From: Periplaneta americana
Lineage: Eukaryota > Arthropoda > Insecta > Blattodea > Blattidae
NCBI RefSeq assembly: GCF_040183065.1
Contig: NC_091119.1
Location: 201,424,043-201,488,042, forward strand
Direction: 5' to 3'
Length of the DNA: 64,000 nucleotides
Positions 31,810-42,825 of this stretch are shown here, piece by piece. The notes beneath the pieces are model-generated. The model did not search any database. It worked only from the letters and a program-made list of their open reading frames with translations, and had not been told where the DNA came from. Every line of letters begins with the position of its first letter. The stretch's first letter is position 1. The position numbers and the translations under genes were made by a program.

Positions 31810-32565
31810 TATTGAAAATGGGAATCTGTCTTTTGAAGAAGTTCCAGAATTTAAATTAGCGACGAATTTTAAGGAAGAAAAATTAAAAGCAAATTTTATG
31901 TAGGCTAAATTCCTTTGCATAACGAAAAGTTAGCTTACATTTGTTCGGATAAAATTTGCTTTTAATTTTTCTTCCTCCAAATTTGTCGCTAATTTAAATT
32001 CTGGAACTTCTTCTATTTCACTAATGTCAGCTTCACCAAAACGTTTGAACGGAACCGCCATTTTCAGGTGACTGTCTATGCTGTAAACAAATGACGATCG
32101 CAGAGCATGTTTTATAGCACCGTAAAGAATTTGCAGTTTGAAATGTTAGCAAACAAAGAAACAAATGGTAGACTAGGGAGGTGATAAAAACAGCATATTG
32201 AAAATGGGAATCTGTCTTTTGACAGAAGAAAGTATATAGAGATTAGAAGAAATAAAGTATTCTAAGACAATAAAATAGATATTAATTAACTTACTAAAAT
32301 TCTATTTCACTAATGTTACCTTCACCAAAACGTTTGAACGGAGACGCCATTTTCAGTCGACTATCTATGTGGGAAACAAATGACTATCGCAAAGCATGTT
32401 TAATAGTACCATAAAGAATTTGCAGTTTGAAATGTTGCCAAACAAAGAAACAAATACTAGGGTAATGATAAAAACAAAAAAAAAAATGCTAGGGAAGTGA
32501 TAAAATTAAACAATTGCTAGGGAAGTGATAAAATTAAACAATTGCTAGGGAAGCGATAAAATTGT
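31810..32565. repeat. direct repeat pair with internal hairpin and 28-bp tandem
   Basis: Two related ~300-380-bp units share GAAAATGGGAATCTGTCTTT, CACCAAAACGTTTGAACGGA and AAGAATTTGCAGTTTGAAAT. The first contains a palindrome at 31836-32012 with ~63-base arms (GAAGTTCCAGAATTTAAATT versus AATTTAAATTCTGGAACTTC). The second lacks it. After the second come about three copies of GCTAGGGAAGTGATAAAATT-containing 28-bp units (32489-32565). Not coding. Confidence 0.75.
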
Positions 32566-32569
32566 GCGA

Positions 32570-34425
32570 TAAGCAACCATGATTGGTTGAAAGACGTCCT
32601 TTTGTATTGTTTTATTGGTCAAAAGTAGTATGACGTAGTAAAAGTGTAATAGTCTGTAGTAATGTCACGAGAGGTCTGAGATTTGCCGAGTGACATTTAT
32701 TAGGAATATTTCGTGAATAAAATAAAAATGTAAATAATATATCCCTAAAATTCGATCACAAAATGTTAATAATTGTATATTAACGAATACTTCACCTATT
32801 CAGACATTGTGAAGTTGAAATACTCGTAGATGAATATCGATTACTGGAATAAAGAAATTCGATGTTATTATTCAGTAATGCCAATTGCGAAAAGCGAAAT
32901 ACAGGTTTAACAATGGTAATTACATGTACTGCACTTTTCTCTTATTATTATAACATAAATACATTTTCATTATCTGCTGAAATCATAATTTAATTTAACA
33001 GTAACAGTGGGGACAGCTATATACCAATGCTTATGTATTCACAGCGAGACATGTTGCTACACAGTGAAGCCATCTCTGTATAGATGGGCCTAATTAAAAC
33101 ACGAATTTTATTACGCCATACGGAAGGCAGTTTGATGAAAAGACCTTATTATTACTATGCAAGGTCATTGGGTTTGATATGCGATGATGTTACATAAATT
33201 TGAACATCTGACTTTCTATTAAATGTTTCATTTCATTCACAAGATACAATTTTATAGGCTACTTATAGGTTATGTTACCTGTGGAAGCAGGACCAAAGTC
33301 AGCTGTGTCTTATTTCGACCGTTACAATCAGTGCTACACGAAAGCATTTTTTATAGCTCGACAAACACATTCTCGTTACAGTGTTTAACGGAACTAAAGC
33401 TGCATCTACACAGTTCAATATTCCAATCGCGTATGCGTGCAATCTGGGAAGAATATTGAAAGAACCAAGTTTAAAAGGTACGTTCAATTAAGATGCATGA
33501 AGATTTTGTGTCTACATGGTGCGCCGTTTTGAATGTCGTCTTCACTGCGTAAATATATTAATTAATATTAAATATCAATCTTGCATTCATTGCTTTAAAG
33601 TTGAAAGAAACGTTTAACCGTGTAGTTGCATCTTAATGTATTCATGATCATCAATTTACGGGGAAACAGTTGGCGACAACGACTAAACAAAAGAACGTTC
33701 GTGCAATAAATTGATAGCGATAAATCTAGCTGCAAAAATTATCGCAAAATGTGACTGTGATTGATTGGAATTCAAAATTTCATTACACTTCATTGGTCGA
33801 AAATGGAATGACGTCATATAAACGAAATAGTCACAATAATAAAAATGAGGCATCAAGAGCGACTGTACTAGATTCTCCTTAAGTGTGGAAGGAAATTTCG
33901 GATTCTTTTCATTGTGTGATTTTCATAAAAATGTTACATATATACATACTTATTTGATATGTGGAATTAAAGATCATGAATATTTAAATTATGTACTTAC
34001 TGGTCAGTTCCATGCACACATGTAAGTTCTATTACGTGCAGCCCCTTTGTGTGGTGTTTCAAGGGTACCGGTATTTACAGTATAGAGGGGCGGTTCTAAC
34101 TCCATGTTTGACGGCAGGTAACAGGGCAAGGGTAATAAAAAGTGTGAAGATTTGGACAAAAAACTCCCTGGCCTTACCTGTGACCATCGCATACCGAAAG
34201 AAGGGTCAACAAATGTCAAAATACTTCCCTTTATGTAGCTGTTTGTTGAGTCGGTGGTCTGTAGTACCGGTTAACGACGCTGGGGTTGAGCCACGATTCC
34301 CCCCATCAGCCACGCTTAAATATTTTGTTCTTTGGCTTGAAATTCATCTGCACGTAGCCCTTTTCCTTTGGATTTGACACAAACCTTGTAGACTGTATTC
34401 GTATTCTTGGAACAGGTTCAGTGAA
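32570..34425. other. unassigned region with one weak dispersed repeat
   Basis: Sequence near 32560-32650 (GATTGGTTGAAAG, then TTATTGGTCAAAAG, TATGACGTAGTA) resembles 33745-33830 (TTGATTGGAATTC, CATTGGTCGAAAATG, AATGACGTCATAT), perhaps two ends or two copies of one repeat. A 128-codon plus frame at 33991-34377 has no motif. Nothing else is recognised. Confidence 0.35.
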
Positions 34426-34722
34426 CATGATAGGCCTAATGTAAACTGCTTTTGTAGTTGATTCCATACAAAATAGTCCATAGGATTAAGATCTCGTTTG
34501 AAACTCCAGCGGAAACCATCAGAGAATCTGAGAAATGCGATCTTTCACGCAATAATCTCTCAGGAGGGATATCATGTCCGTATCTTGCTAATCAATCGTT
34601 GTACACTTGAAACAGATCATTCTCGCTGAGTGTAGTTCCTTGCAGTTTGACGGGCAGATAAATTATCATATTGGTGCAAATGTTTAATGAAAATCTTGTC
34701 TTCGTTCGTTAAGCGACCCATT
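34426..34722 (-). pseudogene. internally deleted mariner/IS630-type transposase remnant
   Basis: The minus strand begins MGRLTNEDKIFIKHLHQYDN and LSARQTARNY (N-terminal HTH). It soon ends, through stops, at FKRDLNPMDYFVWNQLQKQF. This last segment matches the region around the third catalytic residue (SPDLNPMDYFVW) of mariner-like transposases. The whole central catalytic part is missing, so this is a non-autonomous derivative. Confidence 0.6.
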
Positions 34723-35396
34723 ATTCACAAAATGAGAACTCAAAACGGAAGAAAACAAATGATGATAGCACAACAAACGGCTTGGCCTGCTGAACTCGTA
34801 AGACCATAATGCTTAGTTGGGCATAAACGATCGATTTTGCACTGGGTTACAAAAAATAAAAAATAATGTTTAATAAATGGTAAAAAATTAAATATTACAG
34901 TATTTTCCCGGTCTACAAGGACTGTGAAATTTGCCTGTGAAATACAGTTTCAAGTGAAATCATTAGCAACTGGAATATAACCATTTAAATGTTGTGCCGT
35001 CTTTTATTTTTGGTATGTATACAGTGAAACCTCTTCTTACGGACACCCCCAAGATACGGACAGATTTTTATGTCCTAACTGAAATAATATAGAAATAATG
35101 ATAAATTTAACTCTCGTTTACGGACACTCTCAGACACGGACACGGACAGCTGTTTGACAGTCCTAAAGCTTGCTTTACCTCCTGACTACGGACAGAACTT
35201 GGATTTCAAGACCCAATGTGTTACAAAAATGGAAAATTTAGTTTTAAGGACTGTACAAAAATTCGTTAACATGAAAGAAGACAATAACGGTCTTGTAGGC
35301 TACCGCTAGCCGAGCCAGCTACCCCTTGTTTTGCTGGAAGCGGGGGGAAAATTAATTCATAAAACTGTATTTAAAGCGTGAAGGATATACTATAAT

Positions 35397-35640
35397 TTTG
35401 TTACTTATGGGCTTTTAAGGAACCCGGAGGTTCATTGCCGCCCTCACATTACCCCGCCATCGGTCCCTATCTGCGCAAGATTAATCCAGTCTCTATCATC
35501 ATATCCCACCTCCCTCAAATCCATTTTTTATTATCCCCCCATCTACGTCTCAGCTCCCCAAAGGTATTTTCCCCTCCGGCCTCCCAACTAACACTCTATG
35601 TGTATTAGTGGATTCGTCCATACGTGCTACATGCCCTGGG
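35397..35640 (-). pseudogene. LINE family A fragment A4
   Basis: The minus strand matches the last ~75 residues of family A (VGRPEGK, RWG..K.DLREVGYDDRDW) with several indels. It ends in the family's 3' end next to GTTACTTATG. 5' truncated at the LINE's MARMDE region. Confidence 0.75.
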
Positions 35641-35654
35641 ATATATAATGCATA

Positions 35655-35765
35655 TTATAATATATCTTCTGAGGATGGCCCATAAATAGGTCGAAACATG
35701 TAAACAAGGTACGTTAATATTTAACACAAGAAAGTCTTATCATACATATTCCGAAGGCATATTAT
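35655..35765 (+). mobile_element. Penelope-like 3' end fragment with hammerhead-like motif
   Basis: CTGAGGATGGCCCATAAATA, then GGTCGAAACATGTAAAC and TTAACACAAGAAAGTCTTAT, resembles the terminal segment of Penelope-like elements. A hammerhead-like core (CTGAGGA ... GAAA) is present with a 4-bp stem GGCC/GGTC. Helix I would be weak here. No coding. Confidence 0.5.
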
Positions 35766-36044
35766 AAATTTATTGTTAGGCTGAGGAGCCTCCCTCCCAA
35801 TAAAGGACACCTCCCAGATGCGGACAGATTGTTACGTCCCTTCGATGTCCGTAAATGAGAGGTTTCACTGTATCAGCCAGGAAGATAAAATATAATGCAT
35901 GTTCTTCAGTAATACTTCTCTTATCTTTAGGTACACGTCTAAGCAGTCCTAATAATATTGAGAAATAATTTTGGGCATGTCATCTGTGTACAAAAATTTC
36001 TATTAAAATATTGAATAGATTTTTATTTCAACACTAACAGGCTT

Positions 36045-37372
36045 GTGCAAAATGACAATTTACCAAAGATCGACTGCAACCATTTTCGACGTAGAATGCA
36101 TATTTCACAGAGTGCCTCCATTTGTAAACCGAAACAAGACACATTACAGATACTAAAACAAATGCTCATAGACAACAACACACCACAAGAACACATCGAA
36201 GAAATCATCCAAATCACAGGCATCATAACAAAGTAAAACTATTTCACACACAACAACAAATACCCATGCTACACCCAAACAGAAGGATTGCCAACGGGAT
36301 CACCCATATCTACCATACTAGCAGAGATATTTTTACACAACATAGAACAAACATACATACTCAACAATGAACACAACAAATATGCGGACAACATAATATA
36401 CTGGCACAGATACGTAGACGACATACTCATACTATACAAAGGAAACAAAAGACAAATACACAAACTACACCAATACATAAACAAATACACCCAAAACTCC
36501 AATACACACTGAAACTTGAAAGCAATAACTCCATGAATTTCCTAGACATCACCATAACAAAAGTTGACAACAAACACACCTACAAAATATTCAGAAAAGC
36601 AACCACCACCACTACACACATACACAACACATCTAATCACTCCACACAACACAAACATGCTGCATTCAGGGCAATGGTACACAGATTACTCAACATACCC
36701 ATGAGCCAACAACACTACAATGAAGAAGTGAACACAATCAAATACATAGCACAAGAAAACGGTTACAACCCAAACATAATAGGCAACATCATAAGGAAGA
36801 CAAAACAAAAACTTAACAAACACAAAACAACACAAACACAAGAACACAAGAAATACAGCACACTGACATACGAAAACAAAAACACACACAAGATCGTATC
36901 CTCATTCAGAAAACAGAAATACAACATAGCATACAGAACAGAAAACACACTACAAAGACATCTCAACACACAAACAACACAAACAAATAAACACAACCAC
37001 ATAGGCGTATACAAACTCACATGCAATAGTTGCGACAGTTTCTACATTGGACAGACAGGCAGATCATTCCAAACTCGATACAAAGAACACATTAAAGCAA
37101 TAACCAGAGAACACATAACTAATGCTAGCCACACATACTATAACATAAATACAGACATGGAAATCCTACACATACAACCCAAAAACCAAAAACTCAACAC
37201 ACTAGAACAATATGAAATATACAGACACACTAAAACACACCCTGATCAAATTCTCAACACACAGATCAATTTCAGAACACACACACCATTTGACACAACT
37301 CTTCATCACACGAACGCACCCACACAACAGGCAGCGAAGTTTGAGATGACGCCGAGATCTAGTAGGCTCTGA
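36045..37372 (+). pseudogene. Penelope-like RT/GIY-YIG polyprotein, broken by a stop and a frameshift
   Basis: Copies RNA into DNA at a nick made by its own endonuclease. First segment: DTLQILKQMLIDNNTPQEHI, then a TAA at 36234-36236 in frame before NYFTHNNKYPCYTQTEGLPT. GSPISTILAEIFLHNIEQTY and WHRYVDDILILYKGN (RT catalytic Asp pair) follow. A one-base shift near 36497 moves to the frame with NNSMNFLDITITKVDNKHTY. The C-terminal domain is GIY-YIG: IGVYKLTCNSCDSFYIGQTG, RSFQTRYKEH, then LNTLEQYEIYRH. The endonuclease Arg and the later Glu are present. N-terminal RT motifs are missing. Confidence 0.88.
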
Positions 37373-37409
37373 GGATGGTGTGAAGAAGCACCGAAACAGC
37401 TGTAAGCCT
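37364..37409 (+). ncRNA. hammerhead-like ribozyme fold at Penelope 3' end
   Basis: AGGCT | CTGAGGA | T | GGTG loop CACC | GAA | ACAGCTGT | A | AGCCT. Helix I is AGGCT/AGCCT, helix II GGTG/CACC, helix III ACA/TGT with a tiny loop, and the cleavage triplet is GTA. It differs from the classic core by one extra base between the CTGANGA box and helix II. Penelope-like elements are known to carry hammerheads, so the fold is expected; activity is not shown. Confidence 0.45.
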
Positions 37410-37440
37410 AACATACTTACACAATTAACACGAGTAAGAT

Positions 37441-38189
37441 CGCCATTTAATCAATTATTTAAAAATGAAATATTCAAACCAACACAACTGTAGTTTCATT
37501 TCTTAGACAGGCTTCTGTATCCCAAGTTTCGGTGTATCCCGGAGAGATTTCTTTCTCCTTACGTAAGAAGTAAAGAAATAGTACAGCCAGGCAAATCGAA
37601 TAGGGTCCGTACGACATCGAACTCGGGCCGTTTGGTGAGCAACTGTAGCTGACAACTCGGGTGGTCTCCAGTTTCAGATTTGGCAATGTGTGTGCGAAAT
37701 GCGTAGGCTCTCCGTACGCAGAAGCTACGCTCCAAAAGGTAGTAATTATGCAATTAACAGCTGAAAGATAATTGACTTTTACAGTAATGAAAATGAAGTA
37801 GGATCGCGCTGGAGGCAAGGACCTTGGCAACCAAGCTACTGACCCGTTGCATGCATCACCCAGGCTGGGTGGCGCCCGGATTGATAGACAAGGGCCATCG
37901 TGTCGGATGACTCAGTGCTTCAGCAGGGATGAGTGCCACTACAGGTGGATTATACCGACCACCACTACTACAATACCTCCGTCTTCTCTTCCTCCCTCAC
38001 CCCTCCGTTTCTTCGCCACCTAAACATTCATTGTCATTGTTTTTTAACATTATTTTCACACGTTACCTTTTCAATATTCTTCCTCCTCGTCTATTTATTA
38101 CTCTTTATCTGATTCTCGTTTTCTTATTGCCGCCCCTTCTATTTCTTATTATTCTCATCTTCTACATTTACTACATTTTATCCTTCTAC
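37441..38189. other. unassigned region
   Basis: A minus-strand 118-codon frame (37474-37830) has no motif. 37930-38180 is pyrimidine-rich (TCTTCTTCCTCCC). No transposon ends until element D starts. Confidence 0.3.
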
Positions 38190-38220
38190 GTCTTACTAAT
38201 AAACCGTGTATAGTTTTTAT

Positions 38221-39174
38221 TGTATTGTATTGTATTGTATTATATTGTATTGTATTTATTAACATTCCATGGTATTCATACATTGCTTACAGCTAGAATA
38301 TGGAATAAGTCAAAAAACTTAAGGGGACACGCTACTGAGTTTTCGTCAATTTTGGTCAATGTTAAAAGTTATTTTATTATTTTTTTTTTACTGATGAACT
38401 GTATTGACTAGGAACAAACCCATGCACCATTTCATTGTAGGTAATCTTAGCATCATTTTAAAAGTTTAAGAAACAAATTATCTTTATATGCGACCCAGAT
38501 ATTTGTTTACTAAAATTATAAACACTTTTTTATATTTTATTTTTTTCCGAGTACATTTTTCAACATAAAATTTTGAAAATAATTGTGCACATGTAACTCA
38601 TCAACATCTATTCGATTTTTAAATTTAAAAAACTTACAATCAAAATTGTGCAGATTAGAAATCTCAGTAGCGTGTCCCCTTAATACTATATACTAAAATC
38701 TTAATTTATAGTCACAGTCTAGATGAAATATATACAGACGAGATTTACAATATAGTCTACTAGTACAACACAAAGTTTTAGTATCAATTTCATGAAGCGT
38801 TATTGAATGTCATGAATTCACCTACAGAATAGAAGGCGTGAGAAATTAGGTACTTCTTTAATTTGGCTCTAAATAATTTTATGCTTTGAGTTTCATTTTT
38901 TATATCGATAGGGAGGCTATTAAAAATTTGTACTGCCATATAACGCACTCCTTTTTGATAGCACGATAGACTTGCCAATGGAGTATGAAAGTAATTTTTT
39001 ATGTGTATTTATGCTATGAACTGTTGAATTAGTTACAAAGTTTTCACGATTACATACTAGGAAGATTATTAATGAAAAGATATACTGACAAGCCATGGGC
39101 ATTATTTGTAGTTTTTTTTTAAATAGTCTTACACGATTCCCTAGATTTGGCACCTACTATTATTCTAATTACTC
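38221..39174 (-). pseudogene. LINE family C, copy C2, with (TACAA)n tail and nested TTAA element
   Basis: The plus strand starts with TGTAT repeats (the tail), then the 3' UTR matching 10410-10560. The minus-strand coding matches LINE C1 (SLSCYQKGVRYMAVQIFNSL, FRAKLKKYLISHAFYSVGEF, CQYIFSLIIFLVCNRENFV) in two frames. 5' truncated within the RT C-terminal half. TTTAT at 38216-38220 and 39175-39179 is the target duplication in element D. Confidence 0.85.
38323..38679. mobile_element. 357-bp MITE with TTAA target duplication
   Basis: GGGGACACGCTACTGAG and its exact reverse complement at the other end, flanked by TTAA on both sides (38319-38322 and 38680-38683). LINE C1 lacks it. TTAA targets are used by piggyBac and Kolobok elements; the G-rich terminus does not settle which. 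No coding. Confidence 0.9.
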
Positions 39175-39894
39175 TTTATACGAGACTTATGCAGAGTTGG
39201 GACAGAAAACGTTACTAATAAACCATGCATAAGCGATAGATGTATAAACAGCCTGTAACTATACATGGGAATTGCTTTGCAGTAGTTATATACATGAAAC
39301 CCCTTGTTTAAGTGTTGTATATATAGAAAAATGGCCGCCCCTCTAACAGCTGTTCGTATCGACTGTCATTTTATGATGATGGTTGCCTAGTAACCACAGA
39401 AGAACAAACAAAAGAGCACAGAATAATTGGAATAATATTGCTGTAGCTTGTACTCTTTGATCAAAATATAGTGTGGTAATAGATCAGAGCCAGTTGTACT
39501 ATCGATACTTAACACGGCACACTAGAGCGCTCTATCGGATTCAATAGAGAACCTCAGATATTCTATTACCTTTTGTAACGAAGTAATGACGAAACTATGA
39601 CGTGCCTGTGTAACAGTTATACTGTTATACACGACGTATGTAGTGATTATTAGTAAGGAATTTACACACGACGTATAAACCAGCTACTCATTGTATAAGT
39701 ATAAGACAGTTAAACGTCTGTATATAGAGTTTTTATTAGTAAAACCGTTAGTGTTTATTTTCCTTCCCTTTCTTGTATATTTTTTTATCTTTCCATCGTC
39801 CTGTTTCTCTTCCCCTTTCTATTTCTCCTTGCTTTTATTCTCTCTTAGCCTTTCTGCGCACTTCACAGAATCTAACAATCATATTTTTGGCACA

Positions 39895-42120
39895 GTTTCA
39901 TTCATTCATAGTTTTCTACCCAAGAGCAGGTCTTTCATTGCAAGCCCAGCATTCTCCAGTCTTTTCTCTTTTCTGCCTTCCTCTTAGTCTCCGCATATGA
40001 TCCATATAGCTTAATTTCGTCTATCATGTGATATCTTCCTCCGCCCCGAAATTTTCTTCCGTTCACCATTCCTTTCAGAAGGCAGTTTCTTCTCAGCCAG
40101 TGACACAGCCAATTTTTTTCTCTTTCTGATCAATTTCAACATCATTCTTTCTTCACCCACTCTTTCCAACACAGCTTCATTTCTTATTGTGTCCATTTTA
40201 CTTACACTCTATTCTTCTCCATACCCACATTTCAAATGTTTCTAGTCGCTTCTTTCCACTTCGTCGTAATGTCCATGTTTCTGCCCCAGTCAATGCCACA
40301 CTCCACACAAAGCGCTTCACTTGTCTCTTCATTAGTTCTTTTCCCAGAGGTCCGCAGAAGATGCTCCTTTTTCTGTTAAGAACTTCCTTGGCCATTGCTA
40401 TCCTCCTTTTGACTTCCTGGCAGCAGCTCATGTTACTGCTTATAGTACACCCCAAGTATTTGAAGCTGTCCACTTGTTGCAATGCTTCATTTAGAATTCG
40501 CACGTTTACCTTCCTTAATTTTTCTTCCGATAAACATGGTCTTCGTCTTGTTTGCATTTATCTTCATCTCACAGCTGTCATTTAGCTCCAGTAGCATATC
40601 CCTTAGTATCATCTTCTGTTCTGCTAATAACGCCATAGCATCAACAAATCGCATACATTTTATTCTTCTTCCGCCTACTATTACCCCTCCTATGTTCTGA
40701 AAAGAGTTATTCATTAAATCCTCCAAGTAGATGTTGGATAAAGGACATCCTTGTTGTACTACTCTCCCTATTTCGCTTCCTTCTGACATTTCTTCTCCTA
40801 TCCTGACTTTGATCTTTGTTTCATATAAAGATTACATAATGATCTTCTCTCTTTCCATCCACACCAATTTTCTTCAGGATCTCTATCAGGTTATTCCAGT
40901 CTACTCTGTCAAATGTCTTTTCTAGGGGCACAAATACTATATACAGACGTGGACAAATTATTAACAAAATTGACGATTTTTATGATAATTCTGTTTACAA
41001 AATTTGATTTTTCAATTTAGACTACAGTTGACAATTTTGCATATTTCTATCATTACAATAGACAGAAATATGCAAAAATGTCAACTGTAGTTTAAATTGA
41101 AGAGTTGAATTTTGTAAAAATATATAATAAAAATCTTCAATTTTGTTAATAATTTGTAAATTAGCAAAAAATGTCAACTACAGTCTAAATTGAAGAGTCA
41201 AATTTTGTAAAACTATAAAATAAAAATCTTTAGTTTTGCTAATAATTTGGAAATATCCAAAATGTAAACTGTATTCCAAATTGAAGAGTCAAATTTTGTA
41301 AAAATATGTACTAAAAATTTTCAATTTTGCTAATAATTTGGAAATACGCAAAAATGTCAACTGTAGTCTAAATTGAAGAATTACATTTTGTAAAAATATA
41401 TAATAAAAATCTTCAATTTTGCTAATAATTTGGAAATACGAAAAAATGTCAACTGTAGTCTAAATTGAAGAATTACATTTTGTAAAAATATATAATAAAA
41501 ATCTTCAATTTTGCTAATAATTTGGAAATACGAAAAAATGTCAACTGTAGTCTAAATTGAAGAATTACATTTTGTAAAAATATATAATAAAAATCTTCAA
41601 TTTTGCTAATAATTTGGAAATACGAAAAAATGTCAACTGTAGTCTAAATTGAAGAATTACATTTTGTAAAAATATATAATAAAAATCTTCAATTTTGCTA
41701 ATAATTTGGAAATACGAAAAAATGTCAACTGTAGTCTAAATTGAAGAATCACATTTTGTAAAAATATATAATAAAAATCTTCAATTTTGCTAATAATTTG
41801 GAAATACGAAAAAATGTCAACTGTAGTCTAAATTGAAGAATTACATTTTGTAAAAATATATAATAAAAATCTCCAATTTTGCTAATAATTTGGAAATACG
41901 AAAAAATGTCAACTGTAGTCTAAATTGAAGAATCACATTTTGTAAAAATATATAATAAAAATCTCCAATTTTGCTAATAATTTGGAAATACGAAAAAATG
42001 TCAACTGTAGTCTAAATTGAAGAATTACATTTTGTAAAAATATATAATAAAAATCTCCAATTTTGCTAATAATTTGTCCACGTCTGTGTTTTCTTTATTC
42101 TTCTCTAGGTATCCTTCGCT
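39895..42120 (-). pseudogene. LINE family B, copy B5, interrupted by a foldback/minisatellite
   Basis: Minus-strand coding in several frames. EGSEIGRVVQQGCPLSNIYL (RT motif 4) is followed by IKCMRFVDAMALLAEQKMIL, where the catalytic box is FVDA instead of the FADD of copy B2, so one catalytic Asp is lost. DSFKYLGCTISSNMSCCQEV and the basic C-terminus (LKLIRKRK) follow. Interrupted at 40944-42086; family B text resumes as TTTCTTTATTCTTCTCTAGG. Confidence 0.8.
40944..42086. mobile_element. foldback element whose right arm is amplified into a 92-bp minisatellite
   Basis: The left arm (CAGACGTGGACAAATTATTA ... GACAATTTTGCATATTTCT, ~100 bp) is followed by a ~13-base loop and its reverse complement. 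That right arm then repeats about 11 times with a 92-bp period and ends TAATAATTTGTCCACGTCTG. Unit anchors (GTCAACTGTAG) fall at 41080, 41173, 41264, 41356, 41448, 41540, 41632, 41724, 41816, 41908 and 42000. Units from 41356 on are nearly identical; the first three differ. TA precedes the element and TG follows it. Confidence 0.9.
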
Positions 42121-42121
42121 G

Positions 42122-42187
<66 letters not shown>
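42121..42187. repeat. (AAT)n microsatellite
   Basis: About 22 ATA/AAT triplets directly after the resumed LINE B sequence. Confidence 0.95.
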
Positions 42188-42190
<3 letters not shown>

Positions 42191-42825
42191 TATTGGGTGG
42201 GCTTGTGTCCCACATATTATTTGGGGCCACTGAACGTCATTGTGGATCAGGGGAAGGAGTCCGCTATGAAGAGAAATATACTAACAGTAAAATTAATATT
42301 GGCTTCTCGTTCATTTGTTTATGAGTATAACCCTCAGTAATTTAGTGGAGATTTCTTGCAAACCGTATGTGTGTTTGGATGTCAGAGTAGTTAGTCTGGC
42401 AACACTGCCAATGGAAACATTCTGGCGGGAACCATACGCTCATTACGAAAGAATGCATGCAGCCATAGTCGAGCTGGAGTCGGCTCCCCAGATCGCTTCC
42501 CTGCTTGTTCAGAACACGTGTTATTTCGGATCAGGTTGTTTGATCATTTTTTCACTCCCGGAACGGGGTCTAGAGGTAGCAAGGGGTCTGCGCTCGATCG
42601 TGGGTTGGAATCTCCCTTACACTTATTCTGACTTCTATTTTTTTTAACGTAAAGCGAATGTCAGATAACCTCACTACGAATTCTATGACTCGTGAACGCT
42701 AGATAACTATGTAGATATTGCGTCGTTTAAGTGGATTATAATTTTCGGAATTGTTCCGAAAAAAAACTTTGAGGGATATTTTACAAACTATTAATTCCCA
42801 CCTAAGTAAGAGGAAATAGTAAAAG
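42188..42825. other. mostly unassigned; possible decayed SINE at 42540-42735
   Basis: GTCTAGAGGTAGCAAGGGG, then GTGGGTTGGAATCTCC, resembles A and B boxes. CGCTAGATAACTATGTAGAT and ATTGCGTCGTTTAAGT resemble the GACGCTAAATAACC/CGTCGT tail of SINE families 1 and 3. The rest shows nothing recognisable. Confidence 0.4.

Larger units (their letters stand above)
35022..35870. mobile_element. pogo-like MITE with nested LINE A and Penelope 3' end
   Basis: The left terminus CAGTGAAACCTCTTCTTACG and right terminus (read inward) CAGTGAAACCTCTCATTTAC have TA at 35020-35021 and 35871-35872. Subterminal ACGGACA repeats occur at both ends. CAGTGAAACCTC with TA fits pogo/Tigger elements. No transposase remains. 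A LINE A fragment and a Penelope-like 3' end lie inside. Confidence 0.8.
36010..37440 (+). mobile_element. Penelope-like retroelement (RT + GIY-YIG), 5' truncated
   Basis: A1.4-kb plus-strand segment, strikingly A/C-rich and T-poor, encodes the second half of a Penelope-like protein and its 3' end. Order: RT core, catalytic YVDD, thumb, linker, GIY-YIG endonuclease, stop, then a short 3' end with a hammerhead-like fold and TTAACACGAGTAAGATCGCC. The 5' boundary is not sharp. Frame damage is limited to one stop and one shift. Confidence 0.85.
38190..39745. mobile_element. element D, copy 2, split by LINE C
   Basis: GTCTTACTAATAAACCGTGT at the left; the body resumes at 39175 with TTTATACGAGACTTATGCAG and ends TTTTTATTAGTAAAAC. 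Without the LINE the element is about 0.6 kb. It lacks the K and E insertions found in copy 1, giving the empty-site sequences for both. Confidence 0.75.

Noticed and set aside
36686-37026. Cysteine/valine-rich minus-strand frames
   Set aside because: Antisense shadow of the A/C-rich Penelope coding strand.
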